A DNA stretch of 64,000 bases, from NCBI GenBank assembly GCA_964534995.1, contig CAZHSC010000005.1, positions 18,212 to 82,211 of the forward strand, written 5' to 3'. A program made the translations under genes and the position numbers. Origin of the DNA: JAJTFW01 sp964534995. GTDB lineage: Bacteria > Bacteroidota > Bacteroidia > AKYH767-A > OLB10. The notes under the pieces are model-generated. The model worked only from the letters and a program-made list of their open reading frames with translations. It was not told the origin of the DNA and ran no database searches. Below, one piece after another: positions 36,501 to 43,600 of the stretch (position 1 is the stretch's first letter; the number at the start of each line of letters is the position of its first letter).

Positions 36501-36920
36501 AACAGTGCATTTATCCACCCTGGCACAATTGATATATGCGGTAACAATATCGATGAAGATTGCAGCGGCACTGATTCAATTTGTTCCTCAAATATTGTAC
36601 TTCTCGTTCGTTTATTTATTGAAGGATATTATATTGGTAATTCGCTGATGTCACCTGTACTGTTTAACAATGGGCTGAGTATAAATACAAATGCTTGTGA
36701 TAGCGTGATTATAGAATTGCGAGAATCCCTGAGCCCATTCGGTACGTTTATTTCGACAGGAACAATACTTCAAACCAATGGTTATGCAAACATTTTGCTG
36801 CCTGCCACTATGATTGGAAGCACTTACTATATAGTAGTGAAACAAAGAAACTCCATCGAAACCTGGAGTAAATATCCTGTCACCCTCACGGGTGGAACCA
36901 ATATTTTTACTTTTAACTGA
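27504..36920 (+). CDS. Giant secreted kelch/Ig-like repeat protein
   Basis: A 3138-residue protein. Signal peptide about 1-23 (LTHA); two Ig-like domains with Cys pairs (about 25-200); then seven blocks of six kelch motifs each (about 203-500, 602-895, 1000-1285, 1389-1675, 1782-2065, 2165-2465, 2569-2858). Each motif is about 48 residues with the pattern W-x-QKA-F-GG-x-R-x-A-x-GF-I-x-KGY-G-G-D-FWEY-P. Each block is followed by an Ig-like spacer of about 95 residues (NTFTAQLSDASGSF, YRIRVVS). Residues about 2963-3030 resemble the MopE-type metal-binding repeat (DFDNDGFGDPNN, NTDCNDN). The end (about 3033-3138) matches the start of a sorting-type domain but stops early. It is probably a surface adhesin or scaffold. 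It begins 2 nt after the lnt-like gene. Confidence 0.9.
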   Translation: MRNYYITILAIVSLLSQPELTHANTCYSAYTPSPTASQQNTCSGNTVTLYANGNLRDNSYWAWYKDGCASTSVGTGWSINVAPTTTTTYYVRGEGGCAPGPGPCGQITINVTPGINAPVSNDVYQCQPDSVVLSATPTGINQTVDWFNVPSGGSPLTGGYGTTNFTTPYLTTFTTFYTRARDTLTGCYSANRTAVTVYIGSGVNNTWISKASFPGTGRYGGVSFEINGKAYTGTGINSNNSNTDEFWEYDLHTDTWAQKANFGGGPRHHGVGFSIGNKGYLGTGENGPTLSDFWEYNPTTNIWIQKANVPGNSRVSGVGFASTSKGYIGLGNNGNYGGVQQWYNDFWEYNPQSDSWMKMNNFPGTTLGSPVCGVINDKAYICTGYNGSAYTNGLWEYNITLNSWTEKSPLPSNARGAAFGFSLGSKFYLGGGTPDGGVTSYTDFWEYNPSVSSWTQKPDVGGTPRCYTNYFSGNGKGYVLSGISSGGVSYNELWEYSPVQMIQTLDPLVNNYCPGAALQVPYKISGNFGTCSSNTFTVQLSDASGYFNAPVNIGSITANTDSIIPCIIPTGIASGTAYRIRVVSSSPAVNGADNGTDINIGTSVNSWNQKATFPSTGRIAPSGFGIGNYGYTGLGYDGSSFKNDWWQYDPATNTWTQKSDFGGAPRGYAASFVINGKGYVGTGLLSFSGTDAVDFWEYDPISNQWNQRANFPGIARDDATGFTIGAKGYVFGGVNSPSSVPYNDLYEYDPASNTWITKVSLPAVARGGAIGFGINGLGYVGLGADGSSNYPNDFWAYNPQTNTWAAKAGFPGPSRREASSLSIGQFGYVSCGLNGSTLYKDLWQYNPVSNAWSQKAALPAQARKLAACFNVQNTIYLGLGATSTSLLNDMWAYNAQPEIKTLPLASIQYCAGDTFTIGFTAEGTFGQCSTNTFIAQLSDAYGYFSNPVQIGSINGTTGGTIACSLPAGINPGLKYRVRVISTDLPVTGSDNGADIAIGVAPSFWTQKAYVGTVGRQAAVAFSIGGKGYVGTGYNNSSSAYLKDFWEYDEATNTWTQKADFGGTARYYAIALELGGKGYVGAGYDAASTVKNDFWQYDPITNTWLQKANIGGNPRWDAFGFAVDGKGYAGCGTDGSTWLQDFWEYNPVSDTWTQKGNFQGGYRMGACTFIAGSNAYVATGQAPYGVYKDDLWQYNPASDTWTKKNSFDGGGRYRSVGIGIGNNGYIFSPDYKQLWKYESASDAWIQLPDFPASTRNHSIGFAIGTKGYVGAGTYSNDIYSFNPDLLVSVSSITPTGVLCPGANISVSYTASGVFGTCTGNTFYAELSDEYGYFYYIPQYIGSVSSNASGTIACTLPSGLIAGANYKIRIISSNPLVYSTPKLNIAIGTPAKNIWTEKSAFSGSAGRSSAASFSIGNKGYIGTGTDGTSFYRDLWEYDPATDVWTQKAILPGVFRSGAVGFSVNNKGYIGTGYSNTGTYLNDMWEYDPVSNTWLQKANFGGAARIWAVAFTIGSKAYVGTGADASSARQDFWEFDPQANSWIQKADFAGGIRYGAAGFSIEGRGYLGTGHDGSSAKSDFWEFNPTLNIWTQKTSYGSSYYGTTGFSIGQRGYIGLGRSTSNYFTNYFQEYNPLTNSWTSFPFKGTGRSFASSFIIGNTAFTGCGYDGTNVNDFYELKGAPVITTSAVSIAPLCAGGQINVPYIAYGDFGSCNSNTFTAQLSDASGSFASPVNIGSLVSNTSGSISATIPANTPNGTGYRIRVVSSNPVVTGSDNGGNLYVGMMASNVWTQKSNFGGISRQGSVSFNIGNKGYVGTGTDAWNNNYYNDFWEFDPSTNTWTQKANFSGNARYSAVGFAIGTKGYIGTGQDATMEYNDFWEYDQAANVWIQKSNFGGIPRGAAVGFAIGTKGYIGTGGSYLQDFWEWDQVTDTWVQKANFGGGVRNNAVGFSIDTKGYIGTGYTGGGFAQDFWEYDPYYNNWIQKSNFGGTSRAYANGFCIGNKGYMGMGSNPGILTDFYEWNPKTNVWTLLASFSGYNADIGFAIGQKGYVGIGITNSGSDFWEYTPDFTISTGPLNTQPLCAGASITVPFSANGTFVCSNTFTAQLSDASGSFAAPVNIGSLVSNTSGTISATIPSNTPNGTGYRIRVVSSNPVVNGSDNGSNISIGTVSTNSWSQKSNFGGSARTGAFSFSIGTKGYMGTGNEISVGDKKDFWEYDQVTDTWTQKADFGGIARRNARGFSIGAKGYAGTGGADTQSGSILLYDFWEYDPALNVWTQKANYGGGAVADAVAFSIAGLGYMGTGYDGIGGGYRNDFWEYNPLTNTWTSKANFGGTARYTAEGLSIGNKGYIGLGFDSNNRKDFWEYDPTTNTWLQKADFGGSPRYRTGSFTIGNEGYIGGGFDNVSVLFSDFWKYNPASNQWTQVASFSGSTRQAVICFSLGNKGYIGTGGNANYTLRFNDLWEYTPAFSISTGPLSLSPLCAGASIAVPFTSNGTFICSNTFTAQLSDASGSFASPVNIGSLVSNTSGTISATIPSNTPNGTGYRIRVVSTNPVVTGSDNGSNLNIGGGNPGNGNVWTGMANYPSSQRQNAFSFTINGKGYVGTGYCCGSPLNDLWEYDALADAWVQKANFPGSARTAAVGFSINGKGYAGTGGYGSYNNDFYEYDPVNNTWVQKASFPGGARGGAVGFSLNNKGYIGTGENASSTIFYSDLWEYDPVMNTWIQKASFGVHPRAFAFSFTIGNRAYVGGGEASGNSWDDFWEYDPLADSWIQKAAFGGGVRYGVTGFSLGSFGYACCGYNSNSHNDCWMYNPASNQWIQRPSLPGSVRTYATGFTIEYNAYIGAGANGAWPGDYFRYTPDLLVSSPLTNNSLCQNSMFDVSYTSPGVEFLPCNTFTAQLSDANGSFASPVNIGSLVSPDSSGIIPVIVPNGTPPGNSYRIRVISNHPAITGTDNGSNISIGADTALVYYRDFDNDGFGDPNNNKSACTSPSGYVTNNTDCNDNSAFIHPGTIDICGNNIDEDCSGTDSICSSNIVLLVRLFIEGYYIGNSLMSPVLFNNGLSINTNACDSVIIELRESLSPFGTFISTGTILQTNGYANILLPATMIGSTYYIVVKQRNSIETWSKYPVTLTGGTNIFTFN
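33784..33999 (+). repeat. Ig-like spacer repeat, fifth copy (DNA level)
   Basis: This stretch is nearly identical in DNA to 34984-35199, exactly 1200 bp downstream. The first 52 bp (33784-33835 and 34984-35035) match without a difference. A third close copy lies at about 32630-32830. Synonymous sites are conserved, which points to recent duplication or gene conversion. Confidence 0.85.
34984..35199 (+). repeat. Ig-like spacer repeat, sixth copy (DNA level)
   Basis: Partner of the repeat at 33784-33999, at an offset of exactly 1200 bp, one kelch-plus-Ig period. Confidence 0.85.
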
Positions 36921-37002
36921 TGTAACATCAATCCGCAATTTATTGAAACATACATTCCTTGAGTCCGGGCGTACCAATAATTCATCTCCTCATGGATTTA
37001 AC

Positions 37003-37070
37003 CTTTAGAAGCTCCGGATCAGACCCCACAGTCGCTGATATGTCTGATCCGGAGTTCCGAAGCACTAAAG
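37003..37070. terminator. Large hairpin between convergent genes
   Basis: A perfect 13-bp stem, CTCCGGATCAGAC (37012-37024) with GTCTGATCCGGAG (37042-37054), has a 17-nt loop and is enclosed by an outer pair CTTTAG (37003-37008) with CTAAAG (37065-37070). It lies between the 3' ends of the kelch and EamA genes and may stop transcription in both directions. There is no long T-run. Confidence 0.6.
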
Positions 37071-37100
37071 ATTCATATGGAAAGACAGGCCACTTTCGTT

Positions 37101-38000
37101 TCAGGGTTTAACCTTCAGCATCCCCCTGTTCACTAAAAACACGCCGATGATGGTGACGGCCATGGCGGCTATTGATTTTTCACTGATGCTTTCATTGAGC
37201 AACAGCCAGCCCAGGAATACTGCCACAATGGGATTCACATACGCGTAAACGGACACCTGCTGGGCCGGAAGGTAACGCAAGGCATATACGAAAAGACTAT
37301 ATCCCAGCACTGAGCCTGCTATCACCAGGTAGATCACCGCCCACCAGCCGCTCCAGTCGCCCGGCAGCGACTTCCATTCGTCTCTGTAAATACCCATCAG
37401 CGTGGTGATGAGGCCGCATAAAAGCATCTGCCAGGCTCCGGTAAGCACCGGCGACATCTGTACCGGGTATTTTTTCATGTGTACACTTCCCAGGGAGCCA
37501 TTGATGACGCCCAGCACCGACAGAAACAGACCACCCGCGTAGTTTGTATTTCCAAGCAGAAAAATATGATCGTAAAAGATAATCCATTGCCCCAGCAATC
37601 CCAGGAAGATCCCCGCCAGGGCCATGAGCGGGGTTTTCTCGGTGGGGTTCCACAAACGCGTAATGATCACTATCCATAGCGGGAAGGCAGTATTGATCAG
37701 GGCCGCGAGGCCGCTGGGGACGCTCTGCTCGGCCAGCACCAGAAAAAGGTTGCCGCCAATGAAGATAAAAATACCACTAACCATCATGCGTTTCAGGTCC
37801 CGCCTGCCGGGAAGCAAGCGCTCTTTGCCGGGAATAAATAACAAGAGGATCAGCAGGCCGGAAATAACAAATCGCAGCCCCGAAAACAGAAAAGGCGGAA
37901 ACCTGCTGTCCATACCCATCTTAATGGCCAGGTAGGTGGTTCCCCACAGGAAACAAATGGCTGCCAGCGCGGCAAAAGGTTTCCAGTGAATACCATTCAT
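37101..38000 (-). CDS. EamA-family (DMT superfamily) transporter
   Basis: A 299-residue inner-membrane protein with ten hydrophobic helices in two five-helix repeats. Each EamA repeat shows family signatures: FLWGTTYLAIKMG near the start and YLVIAGSVLGYSLFVYALRYLPAQQVSVYAYVNPIVAVFLGW in the second half, of which short parts (YVNPIVA, GWLLLNE) are diagnostic. Members export amino acids or other metabolites; the substrate is unknown. It starts 14 bp after the stop of the LolC/E-like gene and is the last gene of the minus-strand cluster. Confidence 0.9.
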   Translation of the reverse strand: MNGIHWKPFAALAAICFLWGTTYLAIKMGMDSRFPPFLFSGLRFVISGLLILLLFIPGKERLLPGRRDLKRMMVSGIFIFIGGNLFLVLAEQSVPSGLAALINTAFPLWIVIITRLWNPTEKTPLMALAGIFLGLLGQWIIFYDHIFLLGNTNYAGGLFLSVLGVINGSLGSVHMKKYPVQMSPVLTGAWQMLLCGLITTLMGIYRDEWKSLPGDWSGWWAVIYLVIAGSVLGYSLFVYALRYLPAQQVSVYAYVNPIVAVFLGWLLLNESISEKSIAAMAVTIIGVFLVNRGMLKVKP

Positions 38001-38014
38001 GAAGCAGCGGATGT

Positions 38015-39259
38015 TTACTGACCTGTGAGCCTTTTATCAGTCAAGCGGGTAACGATAACGCCCGATGTATAACGGGCCGCCGCAAATCCGATACCGCATA
38101 CAATGAGCAGGACCAGCAAAAAATCACCCGCCTGCATGGCTACCGGGTAGGCCTCTACGACAAATCCTTCCCCTCCTCCGATTTTAACGACCTGCCCGTA
38201 TTGCTGGAGGGCGCAAACCAGGGCTCCCGCTGCCATCCCGGCCAGGGCTCCTCCCACCGATATCATCAGGCCTTCCAGCAAAAATATCTTTCTGGCCATA
38301 TCAAGGTCGGCGCCCATACAATAGAGGGTTTGCAGGTCATCGCGCTTGTCGAGAATGAGCATGGTCAGTGTCCCGAAAAGATTGAAGGCAGCGATGAGCA
38401 GGATGAAACCGAGGATGACATACACCGCCACCTTTTCGGAATGGATGATCCTGTATAAAAAGTCATGCTGCATGAGCCGGTCTTTTACCTCATATTTATC
38501 TCCGAAGAACGCCTGCAGGTTTTCACGCGCTTCCGCTTGGCTGATGCCCTCCCTGAGCTTTATCTCAAAAGCGGTGACCCCGGTGGTATCCCCTGTCATC
38601 TCCTGGATGAACCGTATCGGCACCAGTACATACTTCGCGTCAAAATCCTGCTGTACGCCAAACACGCCGCTTACGGCAATGGCGCGCTGCGAAAAAGCCG
38701 AAGAAGGATCTACTGCCGTCAGGGCGGGATCAATTCCCTTTTGCGGCATAAACACACTGACGCTGTGAAGAGGATCGCCGGGGCGCAGGCCCAGCCCATA
38801 AGCGATCTGAGCGCCGGCAATCATAAAATCCAGGGGTCCGTCTTCCAGCACCGCCTCCCCCTCCAGTATTTTACTTTTAATATCGCTGGTATGCAAAAAC
38901 GACTCGCTTACCCCTTTTACCGTAACCACATACTGACGGTCCATGTATTTCAACAGGGCGTTGTCCTCCAGCACAAAGGTCATCCCCGCAATTTCCGGTC
39001 GCCCCGACAACTCACGGAGAAGGGTATCCGAAACCGGAAAAGTTTTACCGTAAGCCGCAGTGACTTTGATATCCGGATCAAAGGAATCATACAATGACAT
39101 GACCAGGTTGCCAAAGCCATTGAATACGGAAAGGACCACCACGAGGCCGAAGGTGCCTACGGCAACACCCAGTACGCTCACCCAGCTGATAATATTAATC
39201 AGGTGATGGGATTTCTTGGCGAAAAGATATCGCCGGGCAATCTTCCAGGCAAGTTTCAT
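38015..39259 (-). CDS. LolC/E-like ABC transporter permease (FtsX family)
   Basis: A 414-residue membrane protein with an N-terminal helix (SWVSVLGVAVGTFGLVVVLSVF), a periplasmic MacB-like domain of about 230 residues, and three C-terminal helices (VYVILGFILLIAAFNLFGTLTML, an FtsX core). This layout is that of the permeases that release lipoproteins from the inner membrane. The longer frame back to 39439 is rejected because MKLAWKIARRYLF at 39259 is the usual family start, and the extension would overlap the methyltransferase. The ATPase LolD is not nearby. The rbfA-to-permease order is common in Bacteroidota. Confidence 0.87.
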   Translation of the reverse strand: MKLAWKIARRYLFAKKSHHLINIISWVSVLGVAVGTFGLVVVLSVFNGFGNLVMSLYDSFDPDIKVTAAYGKTFPVSDTLLRELSGRPEIAGMTFVLEDNALLKYMDRQYVVTVKGVSESFLHTSDIKSKILEGEAVLEDGPLDFMIAGAQIAYGLGLRPGDPLHSVSVFMPQKGIDPALTAVDPSSAFSQRAIAVSGVFGVQQDFDAKYVLVPIRFIQEMTGDTTGVTAFEIKLREGISQAEARENLQAFFGDKYEVKDRLMQHDFLYRIIHSEKVAVYVILGFILLIAAFNLFGTLTMLILDKRDDLQTLYCMGADLDMARKIFLLEGLMISVGGALAGMAAGALVCALQQYGQVVKIGGGEGFVVEAYPVAMQAGDFLLVLLIVCGIGFAAARYTSGVIVTRLTDKRLTGQ

Positions 39260-39264
39260 GGGTG

Positions 39265-40074
39265 TTATTTCCAGGCTTTCACCACCAGGCCGGTGCCGGT
39301 ACGGTGCTGCATTGACACATCCATCCAGTTCAGCAGATACGCCAGCGGATAGGCCAACAGGTAATAAAAGGGAAGCAGGATAAAAAACAGCCTGGATACG
39401 CCCAGCATCAGTATGGGATATTTCATCGACAGGCGCCATGATATTTTTCCTGGGGACCCGTAATTATATCTGGCTTCGATTTTCTGAAAGCCTGCCACCT
39501 TCAGCTTGTCCTGGATTTCCTTGATATTATATCCGTCCCGCACATGCTCTTCAATAAATGAACTGCCGTTTTCATCATGCACATCCGAGCCGCCCTGGTC
39601 GCTGGGTGTAGAGATAAGGAGCATACCGCCGGTCTTCAGGGAAGCATGGATATTTTTAAATACCTCCACATCCTCCAGAATATGTTCCATGACATCCACC
39701 GATATGGCAAGATCATAACGGTCGGGCTGTACGAACCTGGTGAGGTCTCCTACAATAAAATTCACCTGCCTGCCGGCACCGATAGCGCCGAAGAAATTAT
39801 TGCAGTCTTCCACCTGTTCTTCTTTCACATCCACCGCCAGGATTTCAGCCTGCGGCATGCGCCTGTTCATCCAGAATGAATACTGTCCATACCCGGCACC
39901 CGCGTCCAGTATCTGCGGCTTAGCCGGCGCCGACCGCATCCATGATTTCAGTTCTTTGTGTACATGCCAGGCTCGTAAAAGCAGCAGGTCCAGCAGGCGA
40001 TAAAAAGTTTTGCGCAGGAAGGGAGATTTGTTAAAGATATTGCCTAAACTGCGTTTGATAGGGTCGTACTGCAT
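39265..40074 (-). CDS. Class I SAM-dependent methyltransferase
   Basis: A 269-residue protein with a Rossmann methyltransferase core: motif I ILDAGAGYGQYSF, acidic loop DVKEEQV, motif DLAISVDVMEHI and the post-motif GGMLLISTP. The C-terminus has a hydrophobic segment (ILMLGVSRLFFILLPFYYLL) that may dock it to the membrane. ATG 40074 is preferred over the ATG at 40116, because the extra 14 residues do not look family-like. The substrate is unknown. It is 5 bp upstream of the permease gene and about 95 bp downstream of rbfA. Confidence 0.85.
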   Translation of the reverse strand: MQYDPIKRSLGNIFNKSPFLRKTFYRLLDLLLLRAWHVHKELKSWMRSAPAKPQILDAGAGYGQYSFWMNRRMPQAEILAVDVKEEQVEDCNNFFGAIGAGRQVNFIVGDLTRFVQPDRYDLAISVDVMEHILEDVEVFKNIHASLKTGGMLLISTPSDQGGSDVHDENGSSFIEEHVRDGYNIKEIQDKLKVAGFQKIEARYNYGSPGKISWRLSMKYPILMLGVSRLFFILLPFYYLLAYPLAYLLNWMDVSMQHRTGTGLVVKAWK

Positions 40075-40169
40075 AGGGCGCGAAAGTAATAAAAAGGGGG
40101 CAGACCTTAAAACCACGGTCTACCTGAAAGGATAAGGATCACAGGCTGCTCCTGATCCTGGTTGGATTT

Positions 40170-40538
40170 CTATTCTTCAGGTGTTTCAGGAGGAATGTGC
40201 AGGTTCTTAAAAATAGCGTCCATTTTCTCCGCATAATCCAGGCTGTCATCAATAAAAAATTCAAGTTCCGGAATGATCCTCGCCTGTTTTCCGATACGAC
40301 GTCCCAGTTGCAGGCGTACTTCGGTTTTATGCTTCTTCAGGTTTTTCAGAATTTCGAGGGGCTTAGGGGCCTTGAATACACTGAGGTGCACCCGGGCCAG
40401 ACCCAGGTCGGGTGTTATTTTCACTCCCGTTACAGTCACGAAATGCGGTCCGTACCAGTTACGTCCTTCCCGTTGAAACAATTCCCCCAGTTCCTTCTGA
40501 ATGAGTTTTGCATACTTCTGCTGCCGCACTGAATCCAT
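40170..40538 (-). CDS. rbfA: Ribosome-binding factor A
   Basis: A 122-residue protein with the KH-like RbfA fold: RQQKYAKLIQKELGELFQ at the start, VTVTGVKITPDLGLARVHLSVF, and RLQLGRRIGKQARIIPELEFFIDDSLDYAEKMD (given in parts by the motif PELEFFIDDS). It assists late 30S subunit maturation. The start is ATG 40538 (MDSVRQQKYA), which matches family N-termini; the frame open to 40625 adds an unrelated stretch. It opens the rbfA, methyltransferase, LolC/E, EamA cluster. Confidence 0.93.
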   Translation of the reverse strand: MDSVRQQKYAKLIQKELGELFQREGRNWYGPHFVTVTGVKITPDLGLARVHLSVFKAPKPLEILKNLKKHKTEVRLQLGRRIGKQARIIPELEFFIDDSLDYAEKMDAIFKNLHIPPETPEE

Positions 40539-40611
40539 GCGGTAAAGATACGATAAAATCAGGAGGTGTTCCTCCTGTCCCTCCTGTCCTATCCTGCCTT
40601 CGGCATCCCTG

Positions 40612-40652
40612 TAAAATAAAATCACCCGCGCAGGGTTGCACGGGTGATTTTA
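40612..40652 (-). terminator. Terminator of the downstream subtilisin gene
   Basis: TAAAATCACCCG (40617-40628) pairs perfectly with CGGGTGATTTTA (40641-40652), a 12-bp stem with a 12-nt loop, 25 bp past the stop at 40678. On the minus strand it is followed by a short T-run. It also separates the gene from rbfA. Confidence 0.85.
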
Positions 40653-40677
40653 TGAATTTTTCCCTGAGCAGGGCCGT

Positions 40678-43600
40678 TTATAGCTTCACCAGCTTCAGGG
40701 TGCGGCTGCCGGATTCGGTAAGCAGTCGCAGGAGATAAACACCTTGCGGCGACTGGCGCAAGTCGATCAGGGCGCGATAGGAATTACCTGCATTAACGTC
40801 CCGGCTCATCACCACACGGCCTTCTATATCTGTGAGGATATAGGAAACATTCTTCGCGGTGACCCCATTCAGTTCGAGGTTGAATAAACCGGCGGAAGGA
40901 TTGGGATAAACCGCCACATTGCCGAGTTTATCGGGCTGATCCAGTCCGGTGGTAGTGCTTATGTTTACATTATCAACATAGAGGTTATTTCCATACCCGT
41001 TAATGTTCACAAACTTCAGCAGCACACCGGAGCCTATCCAGTTGTTCAGGTTAACGGTATCTTTTCTCCAATCAGTGGCATTGGCCGGAATGAATTCAGT
41101 AGTCAATGTGCCCACTGTGGCCAGGCCAAGGCCATCTTTCTGATATCCCGCGGGCTGCCAGGTGTTGCCGCAATCGGTAGAGATGTCTACACGCAGGGTA
41201 TCGGTATAGGTAGCACTGTACTGGGCATAGGCCACATCAAAAGTCATGATGGCGTCGATGGCATTTACCAGTGAAACCTCCAGGGTAACCAGTCCGTCTT
41301 CAGCACCTACATTGTTGTAATCGAAATTATCCACAAAAGAGCAGGCGGTGAGGTTGCCGTTTGCTCCTGTTACTGCCGCTGCTTCTGCCCAGGTGATGGC
41401 GGCACCGGCATCATCAATGCTCCAGGAGGCAGGAGGGAAGGTTCCGCTCTGGAAGTCTTCACTAAACGGTGTTACTGCCGCCGCCAGAATCGTAATGAGC
41501 GAGGTCTGATTAACGGTACCACCTCCAAAACCATTGGTGGCGGTCAGCTCTACATCATAGGTTCCTGTCGCGTTGAAAACTACCTGCGGATTTTGGGAAG
41601 TAGCGGAGGTGCCATTGACAAAACTCACACTGGCAGGCGTGAAGGTCCACTGCCAGCTGTTGGGTGAGTTCAGGCTCTGGTCGGTGAAGGTGAATACCTT
41701 TCCGGTACAGCCGCTGGTGGCATTCACCACAAAGGCGGGAACAGGAGGAGCGGAGGACTCGATAATGTTGATATCATCCAGAGCGATGTCTGATTCGAAG
41801 TTATTACCGGTAACCGCGCGGAAGCGTACATTGATCACGTCACCGGCCCAGGGCATCATGTTCAATACCGCCTGCTGCCAGCTGTTACCCTGGTTGCCGG
41901 TAATGGCCGGGATCACATCGTTCACCCATCCTCCCTGCGTAAATACATCAACATGTAATTCACCCATGTCTCCGCCATACATATGATACCAGAATGTCAT
42001 CTGCGGAGCTGAGGCGGCACTGAGGTCGATGCAGGGAGTAATCAGGTTGGAGTTTTTGTTGAAACATGCCGATGACTCCAGGTACACATAGTTTCCGGCA
42101 GCAGTACCTAAGGTGTGGTCCACATCGGGTCCGGTTCCTGCCGAAGGAGTGGATCCTTCATTGACACGGAAGTCAATATCGTCCTGATCATTGTTTACTT
42201 CGTTGATCCAGCCATTGCCCACAGCACAAACCGTTACTTCACAATCGCTGGCAGTACTGCAAAGGGTGGAAGCTTCAAAATCCTCAATGAATGGCAGGGT
42301 GGCCAGGGTTCCGGCAATCACATTCGTTACGGAGAGCGAAGAGTCGTTGTACACATTGAGATCCCCGGTGAGGCTGAGCCATGTCTGAAGATTATAGGTG
42401 CCGGCCACCGACAAGTCGAGGGTAGCGGTAAAGGTAAAGAGCTGAGAGGCGCCCGGGGCAAGGGTACCTGTAAAGGTTTCCGTAACTACGGCGCCGCCGT
42501 TCAAAGAGAAATTAACGGGGATGTTGGAGACAGGGTTTTGTCCCCTGTTCTCAATCAGCACCCCTACAGGAACCGCTGAGTTATCATGACAATCCTGCAT
42601 AGTTCCGTTACCGGGGCTGGCAATGGCGGAGAGCTGCGCATCAACGGCGAGCGGGCAGGAGAAAGTACCGGGCGCCTTATAAATCGCGTTGGCTCTGCGT
42701 CCGTTATTTCCCTCCGGCGTAATGGCGCTCACGCTGAACCAGTATTCCAGATTGGGGTTGGTATTGGCTATCACAATGCTGTTGGTGGTGCTGGTACCCA
42801 CTGCTTCCATGTATCTGGCGCCAAGCATGTAGGCCGTATAGCCGACAGCGCCATTTACGGCATTCCACACCAAACGGATAGAATCCGGGCAGGCCCAGTC
42901 AACGGTGATGCCGGTGGGCACGCCGATGATGGCCAGTGAAGTATCGCTTTCATCACTGAAGCCGTTGCGGCTTACACGCAGTTTGACGGCTCCGGAAACG
43001 GTAGCCGGTACGGACCAGTTATATTGCTGAACGTTTTGTGCCACACTGGCGGCGATGACATTCCAGGTAGCTCCGTTATCGGTAGAATAGTCGAGCGAGT
43101 AGGTGCCCAGGTTACGCTGACCATCCCACCTCAGCACTTCCGTTTCGCCGGGAACAAAGCCTTCGCCGCCGTTGGGATAGGTCATGGTAACTTCTTCAGA
43201 GCGGAATTCCCATACCAGGTAATAGCGCTGGCCTGTTGACGGTATCGCATGACCGTTAATGCTCACGGTATAGGTGCCGGCCGCCGGATTATCCAGCGTT
43301 ACCTGCTCCATGTTATTGAGGGAGTCAACACCTCTGGTGGCTGGTGCGCTCAGGCTGGCTACCAAAGGGGTTGGATCGAGTATCCAGGGGTTCCAGGCTG
43401 TACTGGAAGGATCCGTAACCGTCATGTTCAGGTTGTTCACCAGGGACACGGCTGAGGCGGGCGATCCTCCAACATCCGACCAGTACACCATCACCCGCAT
43501 CTCAGTTACTCCGGCAGGAACGGTGATGTTGTGCGTATTGATGACTCCCTGAGTAATGCTGTCCGTCAGATAACGGTTATCTTCAAGGGTACGTACCGCG

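Noticed and set aside
39260..39439. 60-residue extension of the LolC/E-like permease
   Set aside because: It would overlap the methyltransferase gene and does not look like a family N-terminus.
40539..40625. Upstream extension of rbfA
   Set aside because: The sequence does not resemble RbfA, and MDSVRQQK at 40538 is the typical start.
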